Source: Candidatus Omnitrophota bacterium (lineage in GTDB: Bacteria; Omnitrophota; Gorgyraeia; 2-01-FULL-45-10). From it: a DNA stretch of 8,451 nucleotides. Location of the stretch: NCBI GenBank assembly GCA_016214245.1, contig JACROW010000013.1:1-8451 (forward strand), written 5' to 3'. The position numbers and the translations under genes are program-made. Each line of letters opens with the position of its first letter. The stretch's first letter is position 1. Shown here in pieces: positions 1 through 3,990 of this stretch. Below the pieces are notes generated by a model that was given only the letters and a program-made list of their open reading frames with translations, ran no database searches and was not told where the DNA came from.

Positions 1-80
1 GTTATTACAAATTTCTTGAGCCGGCTTTAAAGTACGGATACGATCCCAAAATAGACCGCAATAAAATAATTCCTCGTTGA
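1..80 (+). CDS. 3' end of an unrecognised protein-coding gene
   Basis: Reading frame 3 is open from the window edge to a TGA at 78-80 and gives 25 residues, beginning YYKFLEPALKYGYD and ending NKIIPR. The tail is charged, with no obvious membrane segment. The other two forward frames meet stops early (28-30 in frame 1, 17-19 in frame 2), so this is the only long forward frame here, but 25 codons are weak evidence on their own. I do not recognise the family. A Nif3-like gene is often found next to the zinc-ribbon family encoded downstream, but nothing here confirms that. The stop lies 24 bases before the tRNA. Confidence 0.4.
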   Translation, partial: YYKFLEPALKYGYDPKIDRNKIIPR

Positions 81-104
81 GTTAGCGGATCTTTGCGGGA
101 CGAC

Positions 105-180
105 GGGCCCGTAGCTCAGTTGGTAGAGCAGGAGACTCATAATCTCTTGGTCCAAGGTTCGAGTCCTTGCGGGCCCACCA
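105..180 (+). tRNA. tRNA with CAT anticodon, probably tRNA-Ile2 (lysidine type), otherwise elongator tRNA-Met
   Basis: A complete 76-base cloverleaf is visible: acceptor 105-111 with 170-176, D stem 114-117 with 126-129, anticodon stem 131-135 with 143-147, anticodon CAT at 138-140, T stem 153-157 with 165-169, discriminator A177 and encoded CCA at 178-180. G1-C72 rules out the usual initiator tRNA. Several positions match E. coli tRNA-Ile2 as I recall it: C4-G69 and C5-G68, reported as TilS determinants, plus A26, a G27-U43 pair and the variable loop TGGTC. The Ile2 type reads AUA after lysidine modification of C34, and ATA is very common in the genes of this window. The tRNA fold is near certain; the Ile2 versus Met choice is an inference. 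Confidence 0.96.
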
Positions 181-253
181 TGTACCACTCGCGAAAACTA
201 GAGATAGCTATCGCTCGGGTACATGGCACAGCCATAACGTGTAGTGGTACATG
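178..253. repeat. Overlapping palindromes abutting the tRNA 3' end
   Basis: Two inverted repeats share the same left arm. Bases 178-186 (CCATGTACC) are complementary to 218-226 over 9 bp, and 179-189 are complementary to 243-253 over 11 bp, so the two foldings exclude each other. The left arm begins with the CCA tail of the tRNA. Inside lie a GCGA/TCGC pair (191-194 with 211-214) and a self-complementary GATAGCTATC at 203-212. The TGTACC/GGTACA core is shared with the next element and with one inside rnpB. An open reading frame crosses this stretch and the tRNA, but it looks fortuitous. The function is unknown: it could be a mobile palindromic unit or a processing signal for the tRNA 3' trailer. 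Confidence 0.7.
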
Positions 254-298
254 CCCTGTACCTGAAAAATGCCGAAGGCATTTTGAATGGTACAGGGC
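253..298. repeat. Nested palindromic element, intergenic copy
   Basis: The outer arms 253-262 (GCCCTGTACC) and 289-298 are perfectly complementary over 10 bp. They enclose an internal loop TGA (263-265) opposite GAAT (285-288), then an inner 8-bp stem 266-273 with 277-284 closed by a GAA loop. The TGA/GAAT loop could form tandem G-A pairs in RNA. The same outer core and internal loop recur twice inside rnpB with different inner stems. There is no T-run after it, so it is not a standard intrinsic terminator. Confidence 0.8.
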
Positions 299-308
299 AA
301 ACGTTCGG

Positions 309-351
309 CCTCCGGCCCAACGGGCCGTAGGCCCGGAGGGGGCTACGGCCC
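309..351. repeat. GC-rich mutually exclusive hairpins before the zinc-ribbon gene
   Basis: One fold pairs 309-315 (CCTCCGG) with 333-339, with an inner pairing of 314-318 and 322-326 possible. A second fold pairs 322-330 (GGGCCGTAG) with 343-351 over 9 perfect bp around a 12-base loop. Both use 322-339, so only one can form at a time. The start codon of the next gene lies 22 bases downstream of the second fold and has no clear Shine-Dalgarno sequence. This could be a leader switch or another palindromic repeat; the sequence alone does not decide. Confidence 0.6.
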
Positions 352-372
352 AAAAAGTTATGAAGCTAAAAA

Positions 373-1086
373 ATGGTAAATTTAGAGGAACAGATTAAAT
401 TGCTGGTAGAGCTGCAAGGTCTCGATACCCAGATCTTCAAACTGGAAAAAGACCTGAGGTCGATGCCGGAAGAGATAAAAAGAATGGAGGAAGAGCTTAA
501 GGAAAAAACAGGCAATCTCAAAAAACTGGAAGAAGGCCTAAAGGCGCTGCAGGTCAAGAGGAAAGAGAAGGAACTCGACCTTGAGGCCAAGGAAGGAACG
601 ATTAAGAAATACCAGATTCAGCTCTATCAGATTAAGACGAACAAAGAATATACTGCTCTCCAGCAGGAGATAGCGAGGGTAAGGGCTGATAATTCTTTGC
701 TGGAAGAGGATATAATAAAGATACTCGACCAGCTCGATATCGAGAATCAAGAGATATCAAAGGAAAAGGGGTTTTTAAAGACAGAGGAGATAAGGCTCAC
801 CGAGGAGAAGAAAAGAAGAGATGAAGACGCCAAGCGTATAGAGGCGGAGTTGGCGCACCTTAAAGGTCAAAGGGATGAATTGATAAAAAAGATAGACAAA
901 TCGATTCTACCGAAATACGAGAGGATCATTAAGAGCAAAGACGGCCTCGCTGTGGTTTCAGTGGCCAATGAGGCATGCCAAGGATGCTTCAGGATCCTCC
1001 CGCCGCAGGTTATAAATGAGATAAAGATGAAGAATGACCTCGTCTTCTGCGATAACTGTGCACGGATATTGTATATTGAAGAATAA
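373..1086 (+). CDS. Coiled-coil C4-type zinc-ribbon protein (CdsZ/DUF164 family)
   Basis: The product has 237 residues, a usual length for the family. Residues 1 to about 180 are almost entirely charged heptad-like helix, giving a long antiparallel coiled coil. It includes the family stretch QIKTNKEYTALQQEI at 86-100 and KYERI near 181-185. The C-terminal domain is a zinc ribbon with two cysteine pairs, C202/C205 and C226/C229. Members are soluble; proposed roles include nucleic-acid or ribosome-associated functions and a chaperone-like role in Chlamydia, but no firm general function is known. ATG at 373 fits the expected N-terminus, although no good Shine-Dalgarno precedes it. The 3' end overlaps the probable TTG start of the RNase H gene by 11 bases, suggesting coupled translation. 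Confidence 0.93.
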   Translation: MVNLEEQIKLLVELQGLDTQIFKLEKDLRSMPEEIKRMEEELKEKTGNLKKLEEGLKALQVKRKEKELDLEAKEGTIKKYQIQLYQIKTNKEYTALQQEIARVRADNSLLEEDIIKILDQLDIENQEISKEKGFLKTEEIRLTEEKKRRDEDAKRIEAELAHLKGQRDELIKKIDKSILPKYERIIKSKDGLAVVSVANEACQGCFRILPPQVINEIKMKNDLVFCDNCARILYIEE

Positions 1087-1492
1087 GAAGATATTTTTAT
1101 ATATAGACGGAGCCAGCAGGGGAAACCCCGGGCCTGCGGGTGTTGGTGTTCTGATGCTGGATGAGAGCAGGAAAAAGATAAAGGAATTTTACAGGTATAT
1201 CGGCGAGACGACGAACAATATCGCCGAGTACAACGCGCTCATATATGGATTGGAAGAGGCGACGAAATTAAACGCCGATGAGATCGTAATCAATTTGGAC
1301 AGCGAGCTTGTTGCAAAACAGCTGAGCGGTGACTACAGGGTCAAGGACTCTTTTATAAAACCGCTTTTCGAAAAGGCGCTTGGCATTCTGAGAGGTTTCG
1401 GCGAATTTAAGATAAAGCATATCGACAGATCTGAAAATAAGGCCGCAGATAAGCTAGCGAATAAGGCCATCAACTTAAAGCAGACCGGGTAA
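1076..1492 (+). CDS. rnhA: Ribonuclease HI family protein, short form
   Basis: RNase HI cleaves the RNA strand of RNA-DNA hybrids in the cytoplasm. Starting at TTG 1076 the product has 138 residues and begins MKNKKIFLYIDGASRGNPG, as bacterial short-form RNases HI do. An in-frame ATG at 1034 would add 14 residues with no family match inside the upstream gene, so TTG is preferred. The four catalytic acids are visible: D11 in IDGASRGNPGP, E51 in NNIAEYNAL, D75 in NLDSELVAKQL and D125 in NKAADKLANKA; H115 sits where the family histidine is expected. The basic hybrid-binding loop of E. coli RNase HI is absent, as in related short proteins. The start overlaps the zinc-ribbon gene, and the stop codon (1490-1492) lies inside the P2 helix of RNase P RNA. 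Confidence 0.93.
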   Translation: MKNKKIFLYIDGASRGNPGPAGVGVLMLDESRKKIKEFYRYIGETTNNIAEYNALIYGLEEATKLNADEIVINLDSELVAKQLSGDYRVKDSFIKPLFEKALGILRGFGEFKIKHIDRSENKAADKLANKAINLKQTG

Positions 1493-1576
1493 TCGCCCCG
1501 AAATTTTTCGGGGAGGAAAGTCCGAGCTCCACGAGCAGCGTAGCGGCTAACAGCCGTCCGCTGAAAGGCGAGGATA

Positions 1577-1620
1577 TAGCCTTGCACCATTCGGCACTTT
1601 GTGCCTCAGGTGCAGGGCTA
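1577..1620. repeat. Palindromic element copy A inside rnpB (inverted orientation)
   Basis: Bases 1577-1588 pair with 1609-1620 over 12 positions (one G-U). The internal loop is ATTC (1589-1592) opposite TCA (1606-1608), and the inner stem 1593-1597 with 1601-1605 closes on TTT. The reverse complement has the same plan as the intergenic element at 253-298: the same TGA/GAAT internal loop and a near-identical outer arm (TGCACC instead of TGTACC), with a different inner stem. It lies between helices P9 and P10, where E. coli RNase P RNA has only a few nucleotides. Confidence 0.7.
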
Positions 1621-1622
1621 CG

Positions 1623-1651
1623 ATGTACCTGAACGTTAGTGAATGGTACAT
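1623..1651. repeat. Palindromic element copy B inside rnpB (direct orientation)
   Basis: Bases 1623-1629 (ATGTACC) pair with 1645-1651 over 7 perfect bp. The internal loop is TGA (1630-1632) opposite GAAT (1641-1644), and only ACGTTAGT remains as inner hairpin. Outer arm and internal loop match the intergenic element at 253-298 base for base over GTACCTGAA and GAATGGTAC. It follows copy A after a two-base gap and in the opposite orientation. Confidence 0.7.
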
Positions 1652-1894
1652 GGTAGAGCCACAGAGACGAGTCTCCGCCATCATTTTTGGCGGAGGGTGA
1701 AACGAGGCAATCTCTACGCGGAGCAAGACCAAATAGGACCAGAACTAGGAAAAAGCTCGTTCCTATCCGATTATGGGATGTCTGGTCGGGTAAGGTCGCT
1801 TGACCCTTAGAGTAATCTAAGGGCCAGATAGATGATTACCTCATCTCGCTTTTTAGCGGGATAAGACTGAACTCGGCTTACAGGTCTAGCTGAC

Positions 1895-1928
1895 AAAAGG
1901 GACAGTAATGAGTTACTGTCCCTTTTTT
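1895..1928 (+). terminator. Intrinsic terminator of rnpB
   Basis: A perfect 14-bp stem pairs 1895-1908 (AAAAGGGACAGTAA) with 1913-1926 around a TGAG loop, and the T-run extends to 1928. It begins 3 bases after the end of rnpB, so it should end the upstream transcript before the mraZ promoter. The A-run on the left side means it could also terminate transcription from the opposite strand. Confidence 0.93.
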
Positions 1929-1957
1929 ATTATATTAATATATTATGTTTATCCTAC

Positions 1958-1986
1958 TTGACAAAGGTGGTGGTGTAGTGTATACT
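1958..1986 (+). promoter_or_regulatory. Sigma-70 type promoter of the dcw operon
   Basis: The -35 box TTGACA (1958-1963) and the -10 box TATACT (1981-1986) are separated by exactly 17 bases; only one base of the twelve departs from consensus. An AT-rich tract at 1923-1950 lies where an UP element would. Transcription should start near 1993-1994, leaving a leader of about 40 bases before the mraZ GTG. The spacer holds a GGTGGTGGTG run. It is the only strong promoter I see in the window. Confidence 0.88.
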
Positions 1987-1998
1987 TAGTATCACATT

Positions 1999-2025
1999 GT
2001 GGTATAAAATGGTTTAAAATGGAGG
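1999..2025 (+). promoter_or_regulatory. Probable MraZ operator overlapping the mraZ ribosome binding site
   Basis: TGG occurs at 2000, 2010 and 2020, an exact 10-base period. The first two units read TGGTATAAAA and TGGTTTAAAA, and the third (TGGAGGAATA) contains the Shine-Dalgarno GGAGG at 2021-2025, 9 bases before the GTG start. MraZ is known to bind short direct repeats with a TGG core and 10-bp period upstream of its own gene, so autorepression is likely. Here the boxes lie downstream of the predicted transcription start. Confidence 0.7.
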
Positions 2026-2034
2026 AATATAAAA

Positions 2035-2478
2035 GTGTTCTATGGCGAGTATGAACATACCATAGACAAGAAGGGGAGGATTATCATCCCTTCTAAATTT
2101 CGGGACTTCCTTAAAGAATATGATATCCGAAAATTGTATATCACGAGAGGATTGGATAAATGTCTATTCCTCTTCACAGAAGACGAGTGGAAGTCGCAAG
2201 AGTCAAAATTCAAGTCGATACCTTTCACGAAATCAGAAGCAAGGAAATTTAACAGAATCTATTTCTCCGGCGCAAGCCAGCTCGAGTGCGATAAACAGGG
2301 GAGGATCCTCCCCCCAAAATATTTAAAAGATTTTGCAGAGATCAAACGCGACATAATGATAATAGGCGTGTCAAAACGAATAGAGATCTGGGCCAAGGAG
2401 ATATGGCAGGAATATTACAAGGGTTCAAAGGGGTCGTTCGAAGAGATTGCAGAAAAATTGATAACCGAAGAGAGGTGA
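2035..2478 (+). CDS. mraZ: Transcriptional regulator MraZ
   Basis: MraZ is a DNA-binding protein of the SpoVT-AbrB fold that forms ring-shaped oligomers and controls the dcw cluster it heads. The product has 147 residues, close to the usual 140-150. It contains the two half-domains with the family DxxxR signatures: D11-R15 in DKKGRIIIP and D86-R90 in DKQGRILPP. The N-terminus FYGEYEHTID is typical. The start is GTG at 2035, preceded by GGAGG at 2021-2025. An MraZ-like operator lies just upstream. Its TGA (2476-2478) overlaps an in-frame GTG of the next small ORF. Confidence 0.97.
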   Translation: MFYGEYEHTIDKKGRIIIPSKFRDFLKEYDIRKLYITRGLDKCLFLFTEDEWKSQESKFKSIPFTKSEARKFNRIYFSGASQLECDKQGRILPPKYLKDFAEIKRDIMIIGVSKRIEIWAKEIWQEYYKGSKGSFEEIAEKLITEER

Positions 2479-2486
2479 ATAATCGT

Positions 2487-2672
2487 ATGGGCACACGATA
2501 TGCAAAGTCCAATAAAAAAGTAGAATTTTATCCCACCGACATAATAGATAGCATCGAAAGGCTGAAGAAGGTAAGGGCCCTGAACTGCAGCCCCTCCGAC
2601 ATCGGTATGAATAGTTATGTATTAAAGAGATTGCCTTTTAATAAACTGAGCATTTTGACAAAATTTTTATAA
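2487..2672 (+). CDS. Small basic protein of unknown function between mraZ and rsmH
   Basis: The product has 61 residues from ATG 2487, or 65 from the GTG at 2475, which overlaps the mraZ stop as GTGA. A GAGAGG stretch at 2470-2475, inside the end of mraZ, could serve as Shine-Dalgarno for the ATG. The protein is basic (12 Lys/Arg against 5 Asp/Glu), has one cysteine and no clear membrane segment; the N-terminal half has a FYPTDIIDSIERLKKVRA helix-like stretch. I do not recognise a family. Spacing supports translation: it fills the 214-base gap between mraZ and rsmH and ends 20 bases before the rsmH start. The usual dcw order has rsmH straight after mraZ. It may instead be a chance open frame. 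Confidence 0.55.
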   Translation: MGTRYAKSNKKVEFYPTDIIDSIERLKKVRALNCSPSDIGMNSYVLKRLPFNKLSILTKFL

Positions 2673-2692
2673 TAGTTTTACGGAGTCTTTTA

Positions 2693-3577
2693 GTGCATCA
2701 ACCGGTAATGCTTAAAGAAGTCGTAAGTTCTTTGAATTTGAAACGGGACGATATTGTATTGGACGCGACCATCGGAGGCGGCGGCCACGCAAAGGAGATA
2801 CTGAAAAGGATTGCGCCAAATGGCAGGCTGATCGGCATAGATCAGGATGAAGCAGCGCTAAAGATAGTAGAATCTGAGATAGAAAGTTACCATGGGTCTT
2901 TTAAGCTGGTGCATGATAATTTCAAAAATCTAGATAAGATATTGTCCGCAGAGCGCATTAAATATTTAGACGCGATACTTTTCGACTTAGGCATATCGAC
3001 ATACCAGATCGAGGATTCTAGACGAGGTTTCAGCATAAAATATGGCGGCAGGCTGGATATGAGAATGGACCCGCGGGCAAATATTACCGCCTATGATATC
3101 GTTAATAGGTATAGCGAGAGAAGCTTATCAGATATCATAGAGAGATTTGGAGAAGAGCGATTTCATTCCAGAATAGCAAGATTCATCATAGGGGCGCGTT
3201 CAAAAAAACCGATAGAGACTTCAGAAGAACTGTCATCGATCATCCATAAAGCAGTCGGTTACAGATATAGGAAGACGAGGATCGATCCAGCCACGCGAAC
3301 CTTTCAGGCTATCAGGATAGCGGTCAATGATGAATTGGCATCATTGGAGGATGGATTGAAAAAGGCTGTCTCCTGGCTTAAGGCCGGCGCAAGGATTTGT
3401 GTCATATCGTTCCACTCCCTTGAAGACAGGATAGTTAAAGGTTTATTCAAGAGCTATTCGAATCTCGGCGTCTTGAAAATAGTTACAAAAAAACCTCTAA
3501 GGCCCTCCCCCGCAGAGATCGCAACCAATCCACGCTCGCGGAGCGGCAAACTTAGGGTGGCAGAAAGGATTGAGTGA
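2693..3577 (+). CDS. rsmH: 16S rRNA (cytosine(1402)-N4)-methyltransferase RsmH
   Basis: RsmH (MraW) uses S-adenosylmethionine to methylate N4 of C1402 in 16S rRNA, in the ribosomal P site. The product has 294 residues, slightly below the usual 300-315. Visible signatures: the substrate-entry start MHQPVMLKEVV, the SAM-binding loop DATIGGGGH at 24-32, the acidic end of strand 2 in GIDQDEAAL at 48-56, LFDLGIST at 96-103, GFSIKYGGRLDMRMD at 112-126, TRTFQAIRIAVNDEL at 201-215 and ISFHSLEDRIVK at 238-249, followed by KPLRPS. The start is GTG 2693 with CGGAG at 2681-2685. Its stop overlaps the next start as GTGA. Confidence 0.97.
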   Translation: MHQPVMLKEVVSSLNLKRDDIVLDATIGGGGHAKEILKRIAPNGRLIGIDQDEAALKIVESEIESYHGSFKLVHDNFKNLDKILSAERIKYLDAILFDLGISTYQIEDSRRGFSIKYGGRLDMRMDPRANITAYDIVNRYSERSLSDIIERFGEERFHSRIARFIIGARSKKPIETSEELSSIIHKAVGYRYRKTRIDPATRTFQAIRIAVNDELASLEDGLKKAVSWLKAGARICVISFHSLEDRIVKGLFKSYSNLGVLKIVTKKPLRPSPAEIATNPRSRSGKLRVAERIE

Positions 3578-3969
3578 TTTTAAGTTTGAGAGTCTTTAAA
3601 CCTATAATCTCAATAATGGCAGTGACATTCATGGCCTTGGCCTATGTGCATCAGCAGATTGAGCTGGTGAAGTTGAGCTATGTCCTGGATAGTAAAGAGG
3701 GTAGGCTCGAGCATATGCTTGACCATAAAGAGTACTTAAGGTATAATATTAAAGAACTGGAAAGTCCATCGCGGTTGGAAAGGGTTCTCGCTTCCCGCAA
3801 GATATATACAGCCTTTCCAAAAAGAGGCCAGGTCGTAAGCCTCGCCAATGCCCCATCCGCCGCGAGGAAGGAAGAGCCAATACGGACAGTCAGTCTAAAG
3901 AAGACCGTCTATTATAGAATTTTTGAATACCTTGGTTTAAGGGCAGAGGCTCAAGCCAGGGAAAAGTAA
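3574..3969 (+). CDS. ftsL: Cell division protein FtsL-like
   Basis: This 131-residue bitopic membrane protein has a short cytoplasmic N-terminus, one membrane segment at about residues 8-25 and a coiled-coil-prone stretch at about 26-62, then a basic C-terminal extension. This layout and its place between rsmH and ftsI identify FtsL, a poorly conserved scaffold that joins FtsB/DivIC and FtsQ/DivIB in the periplasm to activate septal wall synthesis. The sequence itself offers no strong FtsL motif, so the call rests on topology and synteny. The start GTG 3574 overlaps the rsmH stop by four bases (GTGA) and has AAAGGA at 3564-3569. The extension after about residue 85 is longer than in many FtsL proteins. 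Confidence 0.85.
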   Translation: MILSLRVFKPIISIMAVTFMALAYVHQQIELVKLSYVLDSKEGRLEHMLDHKEYLRYNIKELESPSRLERVLASRKIYTAFPKRGQVVSLANAPSAARKEEPIRTVSLKKTVYYRIFEYLGLRAEAQAREK

Positions 3970-3990
3970 AATTTTGGGTTTCTTAGATTC

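Larger units (their letters stand above)
1479..1891 (+). ncRNA. rnpB: RNase P RNA, type-A-like, atypical
   Basis: This is the catalytic RNA of RNase P, which matures tRNA 5' ends. Conserved blocks are clear: GAGGAAAGTCC (1513-1523), the GGAGCAAGACCAAATAG block (1720-1736) and TGAACTCGGCTTA (1868-1880). Helices I can pair: P1 1482-1486/1883-1887, P2 1489-1494/1834-1839, P3 1496-1503/1506-1513, P7 1538-1543/1714-1719, P8 1544-1548/1552-1556, P9 1561-1570, P12 1673-1680/1688-1695, P15 1737-1743/1781-1787, P16 1746-1751/1760-1765, and P18 1804-1811/1816-1823 with a GTAA tetraloop. Two oddities stand out: about 85 extra bases between P9 and P10 that form two palindromic units, and no room for P13 and P14 between P12 and the P7 return strand. 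Ends are good to about 5 bases. A terminator follows directly. I see no convincing separate promoter, so read-through from the RNase H gene is possible. Confidence 0.95.

Noticed and set aside
16..44. Possible tRNA promoter, TTGAGC and TACGAT with a 17-base spacer
   Set aside because: Each box matches only 4 of 6 consensus bases and lies within the upstream coding frame; such matches occur by chance.
178..351. CRISPR array suggested by repeated TGTACC/GGTACA words
   Set aside because: The repeats are not regularly spaced, the spacers are not unit-length, and the words are arms of hairpins rather than direct repeats.
93..398. Open frame of 101 codons across the tRNA and the palindromic region
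   Set aside because: It runs through the tRNA and all the inverted repeats and has no family resemblance; the codons are explained by structured RNA and repeats.
1034..1075. Upstream ATG that would lengthen the RNase HI protein by 14 residues
   Set aside because: The added residues are read from the zinc-ribbon cysteine region in another frame and do not match RNase HI N-termini; TTG 1076 fits the family.
2655..2673. TTGACA followed by TATAAT, both consensus hexamers
   Set aside because: The spacer is only 7 bases, far too short for a sigma-70 promoter; the TTGACA lies within the small ORF and the TATAAT covers its stop codon.
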